A DNA stretch of 64,000 nt from GCA-2717185 sp964474755 (lineage in GTDB: Bacteria > Pseudomonadota > Alphaproteobacteria > UBA8366 > GCA-2717185): the NCBI GenBank assembly GCA_964474755.1, contig CAYYUG010000010.1:13601-77600 (forward strand), given 5' to 3'. Position 1 is the first letter of the stretch. Every line of letters starts with the position of its first letter. The notes below the pieces were generated by a model that saw only the letters and a list, made by a program, of their open reading frames with translations, did no database searches and was not told the DNA's origin. A program made the position numbers and the translations under genes. This document shows positions 8,834 through 16,965 of this stretch, in pieces.

Positions 8834-9713
8834 ACCACAACGCGCCACCCGGTAGGCCTGCTATCATGACCAGCACGCCTAGTGCGACAGAGACGGCGAG
8901 AGCGGGTGCGGCCGCTATTCCGAATAGCCCGAACAGCCAGATCAAACCGGCTTCACGCGGGCCCCAACCCCCAAAACTGATAGGCAAGCTGGTCAGCAGC
9001 AGCACTGGCGGCGTTAGTGCGAGTAGGAGGCCGAAGTCGGGCGCGAGACCGACCGACTGTGCTAACAGATAGGTTGCAAAGCCAGCACCGAGATGGATTA
9101 GTAGCGATTGACCCAGTATCCAGATACCACCGCGCGAAAATAGGACACGGCGTCCGGCTGCAGCGAAACAACCAAGTGCGGTAATCCAAGCAGTTGATGA
9201 TTTGGCTAATGGCGCGGCGAGCGGCAGAGCGCTGCTGCAGCACATTGCGAGGAAAGCCACGAACCAAAGTCCAGGATGCAAGGGGCCAGGCAGCAAAGCG
9301 AATCCCAGTGTAATAAGCGGGAGCAATGCCATTATCGCTGCCACACGCTCTAGTACGATCCCACTGGTCGCCGCGCCGGTAGTCGCCCCCTCTCTGTGCA
9401 GCAGCCAGACGCGCGCCGCATCGCCGACGATGGTGGTTGATAGGGTCTGGTTGAAGAACATAGAGATGAAGAATAGCTGCAGCGCTTTCGGCCAATTCAG
9501 GGTGCCGTCGAGAAGCACAATGATTGTCCGCCACCGCCAGGCGCTTAATACTCCGTGCATCAGCAACACAGCGAACGCAGCAGCGGCGAGACGCCAATCC
9601 ATATCTGTCATGTAGTTGAAAGCAGACGAGAGGTCGAAATGCATCCACAACCATGTTAGTAGGGCTGCAGAAATCACGATATTCAATCCGAGCAGCAGGG
9701 CCCGTTTAGGCAT
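8799..9713 (-). CDS. Integral membrane protein, lysylphosphatidylglycerol synthase TM / UPF0104-like family
   Basis: A 304-residue protein made almost wholly of hydrophobic helices. The family signature FNQTLSTTIVGDAARVWLLHREG (about residues 90-115) and the glycine-rich LPISFGGWGPREAGLIW segment place it with the flippase-like proteins related to the membrane half of MprF. The cytosolic aminoacyl-transferase half of MprF is missing, so it is more likely a lipid translocator or of unknown role. I chose the ATG at 9713, eleven bases after the upstream stop with AAGG before it; a start 60 bases earlier would overlap the upstream gene. Probably co-transcribed with that gene. Confidence 0.85.
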   Translation of the reverse strand: MPKRALLLGLNIVISAALLTWLWMHFDLSSAFNYMTDMDWRLAAAAFAVLLMHGVLSAWRWRTIIVLLDGTLNWPKALQLFFISMFFNQTLSTTIVGDAARVWLLHREGATTGAATSGIVLERVAAIMALLPLITLGFALLPGPLHPGLWFVAFLAMCCSSALPLAAPLAKSSTAWITALGCFAAAGRRVLFSRGGIWILGQSLLIHLGAGFATYLLAQSVGLAPDFGLLLALTPPVLLLTSLPISFGGWGPREAGLIWLFGLFGIAAAPALAVSVALGVLVMIAGLPGGALWFSRLARRSPTG

Positions 9714-9724
9714 AGGCGCTTGCC

Positions 9725-10957
9725 TTAATGCGCGCCGGCTCGGTCCAGAATTGCGTGCAACAGCACTTGACATCCGGCCGTGATGTCTTCAGGTGCCGCG
9801 TTCTCGATCTCGTTGTGGCTGATGCCGTCCTCGCAGGGTACAAAAATCATACCGGTAGGCGCGACCTTGGCCATGTAAACTGCGTCGTGTCCGGCGCCGC
9901 TGACGATGTCCATATGGGCGTAACCCCCAATCTCTGCGCCTTTACGCACCGCGTCTACGCATTCCGCGTCGAAGACAGTTGCGGGACAGGACCAGATCTG
10001 GTTGAAGTCGAGTTTTAGTGTGTTTGCCGTTGCGGCCTCCTCCGTGACCGCCCGCAGCGCCTCGTTCATCGTGGCCAGCCGCTCGTCGTCCGGATGCCGA
10101 AAATCGACTGTCAGGAATACCTCACCTGGGATCACGTTGCGGCTGTTTGGGGTCGATTCGATCATACCAACCGTGGAACATGCGCCTGGCTGGAAATCAT
10201 GGCCGATCTTGTTGACGGCCGTCACGATTGATGCCGCACCGACTAGTGCGTCACGCCTTACTGACATTGGGGTCGGACCCGCATGACTTTCCTGGCCAGT
10301 GAGTGTGATCTCATACCATCGCTGTCCTTGGACACCGCTCACGACGCCAATGGTCTTCTTCTGGTCCTCCAGGATTGGGCCCTGTTCGATATGTGCCTCG
10401 AAATACGCGGTTGCCGGCCGATTGCCGCAGCCTTCGCCACTGTAGCCGATGCGCTGCAGCTCGCCGCCTAGCGTGTTGCCTTCGCGGTCAGTGATCGCCA
10501 GAGATTCCTCGAGATCGAAAACACCGGCATAAGCGCCCGAACCGACCATTGAGGGCGCGAAGCGGCTTCCTTCCTCGTTTGTCCACACCACCACTTCGAC
10601 CGGCGCATCGGTCTCCACATCGGCGTCGTTAAGGGCCCGAACCACCTCTAGGCCGGCCAGCACCCCATAGGCGCCGTCAAACTTGCCGCCTGTCGGCTGG
10701 CTATCGAGATGGCTGCCCGTCATCACAGGTGGTAGGGACTTATTCCGGCCTGGCCGACGCGCGAATATGTTGCCGATGGCATCGTAGGTGACAGTGCAGC
10801 CCTCCGCTTCGCACCAGCGCGTGAATAGGTCGCGGCTGTCGCGGTCCAGATCGGTTAGCGCGAGCCGGTTGACCCCCCCCTTTTTAGTCGCGCCAATCTG
10901 TGCCATCTCCATGAGGCTGTTCCACAACCTCGAACCGTTTATTGTCAAATTTTCCAT
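9725..10957 (-). CDS. Zn-dependent hydantoinase/carbamoylase-family amidase
   Basis: M20-like dinuclear-metal hydrolase of the group that includes N-carbamoyl-L-amino acid hydrolase, beta-ureidopropionase and allantoate amidohydrolase. The 410-residue sequence shows the metal-binding stretches GSHLDSQPTGGKFDGAYG (about 80-98), TNEEGSRF and EAHIEQGP, plus the dimerisation-domain signature GQESHAGPTPM. It would release ammonia and CO2 from a ureido compound; which one cannot be read from the sequence. A link to oxamate/oxalurate chemistry elsewhere in the window is possible but unproven. GGAG precedes the ATG. Confidence 0.92.
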   Translation of the reverse strand: MENLTINGSRLWNSLMEMAQIGATKKGGVNRLALTDLDRDSRDLFTRWCEAEGCTVTYDAIGNIFARRPGRNKSLPPVMTGSHLDSQPTGGKFDGAYGVLAGLEVVRALNDADVETDAPVEVVVWTNEEGSRFAPSMVGSGAYAGVFDLEESLAITDREGNTLGGELQRIGYSGEGCGNRPATAYFEAHIEQGPILEDQKKTIGVVSGVQGQRWYEITLTGQESHAGPTPMSVRRDALVGAASIVTAVNKIGHDFQPGACSTVGMIESTPNSRNVIPGEVFLTVDFRHPDDERLATMNEALRAVTEEAATANTLKLDFNQIWSCPATVFDAECVDAVRKGAEIGGYAHMDIVSGAGHDAVYMAKVAPTGMIFVPCEDGISHNEIENAAPEDITAGCQVLLHAILDRAGAH

Positions 10958-11168
10958 GCTTGCGAAACTCCGGATGTGCCGGTCAATAGATCATAACGCA
11001 TAGGGAGATACGATAAAGCGGGAAGGATCAGTCCTCGATCATCAGTTTGTGTAACGGGTTCCGCCAGCTGGTATCCTTGTCGATACACTACCTCGAATCC
11101 ACGCCCAAAATCAGGCTACGGACTGTTTTATCGGAACCTCCAATTTGCGGAGACCCTGCCTCAGTCTG

Positions 11169-12422
11169 TCACTTCACGGCCCCATCCTTCTTCAAGTCCT
11201 CTGCCGCCGTACCGTCAAGTTTTAACCAGTCTTGCAAAACCTCATCGGTGTGTTGGCCAAGCATGGGTGAAGCTTTGATGCGGGTCGGTCGGCCATCCAC
11301 ACGTACTGGCCAGGTTGGCATTTTGAACGGTTTGTGCTCCGAATGAACCATTGTCTGCATGATGCCACGCTGCTCGAAAGTGACGTCATTGTTGAGTTCC
11401 ATCGTATCCAGCACAGGCCCTACTGGAATGCCCTCCTCACCAATTTTTTGCATGGCCTCGAACTTGGACTGGGTGCGGGTCCAGGTGCTGACGATCTCGT
11501 CTACCTCTAACTCGTTCGCCACGCGGTCCTGCGGCGTCATATAACGTTCATCGCCAATCAGGTCCTCGCGCCCAACCACCTTTAACAATCGGTTCCAATG
11601 CTCTTGGTTCGCTGCGCTGGTCGAGATGTAGACATAGTCATTCGACCCACCAGGAGCGCAGGGGAACAACCCCTTCGGTGCTGACTGGGTGTCGGCTATC
11701 TTACTACCGGCCCGCCCCGCAGGTTTGCCAGTCCGGCCGGTAGTTGCAAAATTTGTACGCATATAGTGCAGAATTGCATCCTGCATGGCGACCTGCAGAT
11801 GATGTCCCTCGCCGGTTTCCTTGCGTTTGTTGAGAGCACTCACAATGGTGAAAGCCATCACCATGCCTGTTCCCGTATCCCCTATGGAAATGCCAGGCCG
11901 GGTTGGTGGGCCGTCCGCCTCGCCGGTGACGCTGAAGGTGCCACCAGAAGCCTGGGCGATCATGTCGAAAGCGAGGTTCTTCTCGTATGGGCTGCCTTCG
12001 CCGAAGCCCTTGATCTGAGCGTAGATGATGCCGGGATTGATTTCCTTTACTACCTCATAGGACAGACCGAGTCGTTCGATGGCGCCTGGTGCGAAGTTCT
12101 CCACCATCACGTCAGCTCTGCTGATCATATCCTTAACCAGGGCGAGGCCCTTCTCTGACTTCAGATTAACTGCGATAGATTTCTTGTTAGCGTTGAAGAC
12201 ATGAAAGTAATAGGGGTCATCATCTGGTTGGCCAGGACGCAACCTACGACCGGGGTCGCCGAGCTTCGGGTTCTCAACCTTAACCACGTCGGCACCCATC
12301 CAGGCCAGCGCCTCGGTGCAAGTGGTGCCGGCCTCGAACTGGGTAAAGTCGACGACCTTTATATTTTCCAGAAACTTGAAGTCGGCAATATCTGCAACGA
12401 GTGCAGCGGTAGTATCCGGCAT
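11169..12422 (-). CDS. CaiB/BaiF family III CoA-transferase, formyl-CoA transferase-like
   Basis: Moves CoA between carboxylic acids through an aspartyl anhydride. The 417-residue chain has the family start (VVDFTQFEAGTTCTEALAWMGADVVKVE), the NANKKSIAVNLKSEKG segment, and the catalytic Asp in NLAFDMIAQASGG near residue 160. It lies next to an oxalyl-CoA decarboxylase-like gene on the same strand, the pairing seen for formyl-CoA:oxalate CoA-transferase, so oxalate or another 2-oxo/2-hydroxy acid is a fair guess. A 231-base spacer with a strong hairpin separates the two genes, so they may be separately controlled. Confidence 0.9.
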   Translation of the reverse strand: MPDTTAALVADIADFKFLENIKVVDFTQFEAGTTCTEALAWMGADVVKVENPKLGDPGRRLRPGQPDDDPYYFHVFNANKKSIAVNLKSEKGLALVKDMISRADVMVENFAPGAIERLGLSYEVVKEINPGIIYAQIKGFGEGSPYEKNLAFDMIAQASGGTFSVTGEADGPPTRPGISIGDTGTGMVMAFTIVSALNKRKETGEGHHLQVAMQDAILHYMRTNFATTGRTGKPAGRAGSKIADTQSAPKGLFPCAPGGSNDYVYISTSAANQEHWNRLLKVVGREDLIGDERYMTPQDRVANELEVDEIVSTWTRTQSKFEAMQKIGEEGIPVGPVLDTMELNNDVTFEQRGIMQTMVHSEHKPFKMPTWPVRVDGRPTRIKASPMLGQHTDEVLQDWLKLDGTAAEDLKKDGAVK

Positions 12423-12508
12423 GTCGGGCTTCCCTTACTGGCTAGTGGCGTGAGATGTGCGGGGTTCAGCAACAAGGTTGGCACAGTTGGCAGGGTTAGG
12501 GAAAGAAC

Positions 12509-12542
12509 CGGCGCGTGAGAACGAATTTTTTCTCACGCGCCG
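12509..12542. other. Perfect 13-bp inverted repeat with 8-base loop
   Basis: The arms CGGCGCGTGAGAA (12509-12521) and TTCTCACGCGCCG (12530-12542) pair perfectly around CGAATTTT. It lies 112 bases beyond the stop of the ThDP enzyme and 87 bases before the start of the CoA-transferase. No clear T-run follows on either strand, so it is not a textbook intrinsic terminator; an mRNA-stabilising hairpin, weak terminator or operator are the options. Confidence 0.6.
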
Positions 12543-12653
12543 TAGACCATGTCTTATGCTGGTTAATCCCTAAAAAACCAGCTGATCAACTTCTGTTCTA
12601 CCCTCTATAACAGATCCACCTCACATATAGGCAGTCTGTCCAGAGGTAACGTA

Positions 12654-14312
12654 TTACGAATGCCACGCAAATTGTTGTGGCTTCCGGGATGCACCTTGTG
12701 AGATCACAATGTTTACCAACGCAGGACCGTCAAACGCCATCGCCTGCTCCAGCGCTGCCGGGATATCCTTCGGGTCTTCAACGAAAATGCCTTTGCCGCC
12801 GAAGTCCTCCATGACTTTGTCGTAGCGCGCGCCGTAGATAAGTGCGTTTGGCTTCATGTTAATCATTGGGTTCTCGGGAATTTCCGGCATGCCCGGGCCA
12901 ATACCGCCATTGTTGAGCACCACGATCTTAGCCGGCAGATTGTAACGGGCTAGCGTTTCCATCTCCATGCCAGAGAAACCAATGGCCGAATCGCCTGAGA
13001 GGTGAATGATTGGCCTGTCCGGATGCACGACGCACGCGGCAACAGCGTGACCTAGACCAACGCCCATCGTGCCGTAGGTGCCTGCGTTCAGGCAGGATCG
13101 TGCGTTGGATACCGGCAGCATCGTGAGCCCGATATCCATTGTGCCGGCGCCCTCGGCGCTCAGAATAGCGTTCTCCGGCATCCAGGCGGCGACATCACGC
13201 AATGCGCGAAAGTAATTCGCTGGCGCAGCATCGTCGTTCAGCTGTGCTTGGAGCGTCGTCACATTCGACGAAATTTTTTCGTCCAGTGCCGTACGCCACG
13301 GTGTGTCCTTCGGGTAAAACCACTGCCGCCCTTCGAGGGCCTGGTTCAACTGCCCCATGATTGACTTGCCATCACCGACAAGCGCCACTTCCGACGGCTT
13401 GTTGTGACCAATCTCCTCGGGTGCGATGTCGAGTTGAATGACTTTGGCGTCAGGTGCGAAACGCGGTGGCAGACCAAAGTGGAAAATCCAATTGAACCGA
13501 GCGCCCATCAGGAAAATGACATCCGCCTGCTGCAGAGCAAGTGTTCGGGCTGCGGAGGCCGCGAGCGGATGCTCATCAGGGACGACACCTTTGCCCATTG
13601 GGGAGCGTACGAACGGGATCTGCGTGCGATCGATAAAGTCGCGCACCTCATCTTCCGCCTGGGCCCAGGCCATGCCCTTGCCAACGAGGGCAAGCGGCCG
13701 CTCGGCTCCTTCAAGGAGGTCCAGCGCTGCCTCAATATTTTCCGTAGGAGCGATCGTACGCGGTGGCTCCGGTACGCGCTCAACCTGCACGATTTCATCG
13801 AGGTCGCATTCTCCCCCGATAATATCGTCTGGCATATCAAGATAGCAGGCGCCTGGGCGGCCAAAAGTTGCGTGCCGCGTCGCCATCTCAACGTAGTAGG
13901 GAATGCGTTTAACACTTTCGATGCCGTGCGCAAACTTACAAAACGGGGTGGCGATGTGGACTTGGCGTTCCTCCTGAAAGGCGCCCATGCCCCCTCGATA
14001 GGTTTCCGAGGCGCCGCCGATCAGAATCATTGGCCAGCAGTTTTGTTGGGCGTTCGCCAAGCCTGCCAGACCATGCACTACACCCGGCCCTGTCACAACG
14101 ATGCAAGCACCCGGGCGGCCAGTCATATAGCCGTAGGCTTGTGCAGCGTAGGATGCGGCTTGCTCGTTGCGCATGCCTACATAGTTGATGCCTTCTTCCT
14201 GTGCCGCAGCGGCAATCGGGCCTACAGGAAAGCCGACGACGCCAAACAGATGGTCGATGCCTTGCTGTTTCAGACTTCTTGCTATCAGGGTTGCACCTGT
14301 GATCTTGCTCAT
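12654..14312 (-). CDS. ThDP enzyme, oxalyl-CoA decarboxylase / 2-hydroxyacyl-CoA lyase family
   Basis: A 552-residue thiamine-diphosphate enzyme. The cofactor glutamate is E50 (MRNEQAAS), and the ThDP motif runs from GDS (440-442) to NN (467-468). The middle part SAEGAGTMDIG and GTYGTMGVGLGHAVAA match the oxalyl-CoA decarboxylase/HACL group, and the C-terminus SRKPQQFAWHS resembles that of 2-hydroxyacyl-CoA lyases. The tyrosine that follows NNGGI in oxalyl-CoA decarboxylases is replaced by glycine (GGIGPG), so the substrate may differ from oxalyl-CoA. Either reaction yields formyl-CoA, which suits the neighbouring CoA-transferase. Good ribosome site (GGGAGAT) before the ATG. Confidence 0.9.
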   Translation of the reverse strand: MSKITGATLIARSLKQQGIDHLFGVVGFPVGPIAAAAQEEGINYVGMRNEQAASYAAQAYGYMTGRPGACIVVTGPGVVHGLAGLANAQQNCWPMILIGGASETYRGGMGAFQEERQVHIATPFCKFAHGIESVKRIPYYVEMATRHATFGRPGACYLDMPDDIIGGECDLDEIVQVERVPEPPRTIAPTENIEAALDLLEGAERPLALVGKGMAWAQAEDEVRDFIDRTQIPFVRSPMGKGVVPDEHPLAASAARTLALQQADVIFLMGARFNWIFHFGLPPRFAPDAKVIQLDIAPEEIGHNKPSEVALVGDGKSIMGQLNQALEGRQWFYPKDTPWRTALDEKISSNVTTLQAQLNDDAAPANYFRALRDVAAWMPENAILSAEGAGTMDIGLTMLPVSNARSCLNAGTYGTMGVGLGHAVAACVVHPDRPIIHLSGDSAIGFSGMEMETLARYNLPAKIVVLNNGGIGPGMPEIPENPMINMKPNALIYGARYDKVMEDFGGKGIFVEDPKDIPAALEQAMAFDGPALVNIVISQGASRKPQQFAWHS

Positions 14313-14534
14313 TTAATTCATCTCCCATCTTTTTTCATCTAAGAGTTCTACGTAGGAAGTTAACCGACGACATCAAAACATGCTATTGCTTCAAATAGCG
14401 TGGATTCCCTCCAACAAATACTCAGTGTAGACGCCGAGGCACGAAGAATCCTAGTCCGATGGACACTAAATCTAAATTCTGGTCATGACCTACATTGGTA
14501 TTTGAGGATTTGATATCCGCGTATCCGTCAAAAT

Positions 14535-15773
14535 TTACCGTCCTAAGGCCCTGTCGCTATCCGGATTATTGGAAAAATGGACGCGGATACGCTCTACGGC
14601 TGCATTATTAATGGTGAAAGTCATCAGAAGACCACTCATCAGGACGGTGCCGGCCAGCAGCCACGAAAGGGTGTCGTAGCTAAATTGCGCGACCAGAACG
14701 CCGCCAATGGCCGCGCCCGCGGCGGTGCCACCCCAATTGCTGCAGGAAATGACACCAGCAAGGGCCCCTCGAGAGGCACCGCCGGCCTCTGCGAGCAAGA
14801 TCATGAGAACGGTCGTGACCGGCACGATCAGCAGCATGAATAGTCCTGCCACTGATACTGAGAACCAGGGCCCGCTTTCGAGGAAAAACACGCCTAGTCC
14901 TGGAACAATCGCCGCCAGTAACAATCCGGCGGTTATGGAAAGCCGTCGGGTGCTGCCCCCGATTTTGCCGCCCAGTAGCGGTGCCGCCATCGCCCAGAGG
15001 GCGACTGCGGCCACTGGCAGAGCAACATCTACAGTCTTCAAGCTATAGGTCACGATCAGGAAAGCCGGAAAGAAGGTAACGATTACGCCCCAGGTGACAC
15101 GCGCCAGAAAATTAGTCCCTGCCATGTACCATGTGACAGGGAGCGCGGCGACCTGGCGCAATCGTTGCGCCAGCGCAAGCCGGGCCGCTTTGCGCCGGTA
15201 ATAGGGTAACAGCACGAATAAGGTTAGCGAGGTGCAGAGTAGTGTTACGCCCAAGACTAGAAAGGAGACGCGCCAACCTGCGAATTCGGCGAGCACGGCT
15301 GCCAAAGGCAGGCCTATGACGCTGCTTGTTCCCGGCTGCATGGTGATAATGGCAATCGACATGGGTCTGCGTGGAACGGGGAAGACGTCGCCGACCAGCG
15401 CGATGCAGGTAGGGGGCACCATGCCACCGCCAATCCCTACTAGAACGCTGAACCCCGCGGCTAAGGCAAATCCGGGCGCCATCGCAATGCCAAGAGTACC
15501 AGCCGCCAGGCAGCTGGTTCCGAGAAGCAGGACTGGCTTTCGGCCATAGGTGTCGGAGAAGGCCCCCGCGATCAGTGCTGTGGTTGCCCAGGCCGCGGCG
15601 GCAGTGGTCACAAGCTGTCCTGCCACCGGGACCGAGGTATCGAATGTGGCTGCCATATCTACCAACAGCGGCCCCATCATTGCCACCGCCGTGACGGCAA
15701 GAAAAACCGCGAACGCCATGCTGCTCAGCAAGAGCATGAAGCCTATGTTGCTTATAGCGTGCCGTGATACCAC
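14535..15773 (-). CDS. Major facilitator superfamily transporter
   Basis: A roughly 410-residue carrier with about twelve membrane helices and the loop-2/3 MFS signature GAFSDTYGRKPVLLLG. Substrate unknown; position suggests it brings in a substrate for the neighbouring CoA-transferase and ThDP enzyme, or that it forms its own unit. The start is uncertain: TTG at 15797, GTG at 15773 or ATG at 15737 all leave the first helix intact. I used the GTG as a compromise. Confidence 0.88.
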   Translation of the reverse strand: MVSRHAISNIGFMLLLSSMAFAVFLAVTAVAMMGPLLVDMAATFDTSVPVAGQLVTTAAAAWATTALIAGAFSDTYGRKPVLLLGTSCLAAGTLGIAMAPGFALAAGFSVLVGIGGGMVPPTCIALVGDVFPVPRRPMSIAIITMQPGTSSVIGLPLAAVLAEFAGWRVSFLVLGVTLLCTSLTLFVLLPYYRRKAARLALAQRLRQVAALPVTWYMAGTNFLARVTWGVIVTFFPAFLIVTYSLKTVDVALPVAAVALWAMAAPLLGGKIGGSTRRLSITAGLLLAAIVPGLGVFFLESGPWFSVSVAGLFMLLIVPVTTVLMILLAEAGGASRGALAGVISCSNWGGTAAGAAIGGVLVAQFSYDTLSWLLAGTVLMSGLLMTFTINNAAVERIRVHFSNNPDSDRALGR

Positions 15774-15945
15774 GATCCGGTCCGTTCGAACGGCCAATGC
15801 TGGCCGAGGTTAATCCGATTACCTTTTTTAGCAGTTGCGCACCGGCTAATCACGTGGCCAGGATTGAAGTGGGGACCCAAGTGACACATATTGGTAGGCC
15901 CTGCTGCTACTATCTTGCAGTTCCAATTACAAAACCATTTCAGCA

Positions 15946-16896
15946 ATGAATGACCCCTTCGCCGGGATAGATCCTGACGCACCAGACTGGTTCCGAACCG
16001 CGATTACTCATCCCGTCCAATCTCAATTTGTTGAGGTTTTGGGATGTCGGATTCATTATCTCGCCTGGTTCCGCTCAGCAGCGGAGGGGGCATGTGTGCC
16101 GAAGACCCCCGGCTTGTTGCTTATCCATGGAGGCGGAGCGCACGCGAACTGGTGGCGGTTCATTGCGCCGTTCTTTGCCGACAGTCATCGCGTCTGTGCC
16201 ATTGACCTCTCGGGCATGGGCGAAAGTGGAGCCCGCAATCTTTATTCGTCTGAATCATGGGCTGCCGAAATTGATGCGGTACTTTGCGACGCCGGGCTGT
16301 TTGTTGAGGGATCGGATCCGAACAGCCCGAAGCCACTAGTCGTGGGCCATAGTTTCGGTGGGCTTATGGCAATGAAATTTGGTGCAAAGTCTGGTCACCG
16401 TCTCGGCGGTACTGTGATAGTGGACTCCCCAGTTCAGGATCCAGCCGAAACGCCGTTGCCGGAACCGGCGAATTCGACCCGTATGGGGCCGCCGATTTAT
16501 CCCGACCAGACGACGGCGCTATCCCGCTTTCGGCTGATGCCAGCGCAGCCCTGCGAGAACGACTTCATCACAAATTACATCGCCCGCACCTCTATCCGCG
16601 AAGTCGAAGGCGGTTGGTCCTGGAAGTTTGATTTCAGGGTAATGGGTTCGCGCCGGTTCGGTGAGCCCTATCGCGCTGAACTTGGGGCCTTGAAAGGCCG
16701 TGTTGCTCTCATCTATGGCGAGAAAAGTGCCATAGTTTCTCCGCAGACCGTTGCCTATATGTCTCAGTTAATGGGCCAAGAGGCGCCTATCGTCGAGATC
16801 CCCAACGCGCATCATCACTTAATGCTCGACCAACCGCTTGCTTTTGTCGCCGCGCTCCGCGCAATTCTTGACACGTGGTCCCGCCACCCGAGATAG
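15946..16896 (+). CDS. Alpha/beta-fold hydrolase
   Basis: A 316-residue cytoplasmic hydrolase. The oxyanion segment HGGGAHANWW and the nucleophile elbow VVGHSFGG are clear, and the likely catalytic histidine lies in NAHHHLMLDQP near the C-terminus. The start DPFAGIDPDAPDWF and following SRFVEV-like stretch resemble lipase/esterase or C-C-bond hydrolases of this superfamily, but I cannot name the substrate. It is divergent from the MFS gene and convergent with typA. No strong ribosome site precedes the ATG. Confidence 0.88.
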   Translation: MNDPFAGIDPDAPDWFRTAITHPVQSQFVEVLGCRIHYLAWFRSAAEGACVPKTPGLLLIHGGGAHANWWRFIAPFFADSHRVCAIDLSGMGESGARNLYSSESWAAEIDAVLCDAGLFVEGSDPNSPKPLVVGHSFGGLMAMKFGAKSGHRLGGTVIVDSPVQDPAETPLPEPANSTRMGPPIYPDQTTALSRFRLMPAQPCENDFITNYIARTSIREVEGGWSWKFDFRVMGSRRFGEPYRAELGALKGRVALIYGEKSAIVSPQTVAYMSQLMGQEAPIVEIPNAHHHLMLDQPLAFVAALRAILDTWSRHPR

Positions 16897-16965
16897 GGGT
16901 AAATTTTTTCACTGAAAGATGTAATGTCAGACAGCGTTCTTTCAGGTGCGGGAATTCGTTATGGC

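Noticed and set aside
8953..9654. 233-codon frame overlapping the membrane-protein gene on the same strand
   Set aside because: Out-of-frame shadow; the other frame has the expected hydrophobic pattern and family motif.
13404..14342. Long plus-strand open frame opposite the ThDP enzyme
   Set aside because: It is the antisense shadow of a gene with clear ThDP motifs; its composition (C, H, R rich) matches no protein family.
16912..16945. Hairpin CTGAAAGA...TCTTTCAG between the hydrolase and typA
   Set aside because: Only 8 bp with a 18-base loop and no T-run on either strand; not convincing as a bidirectional terminator.
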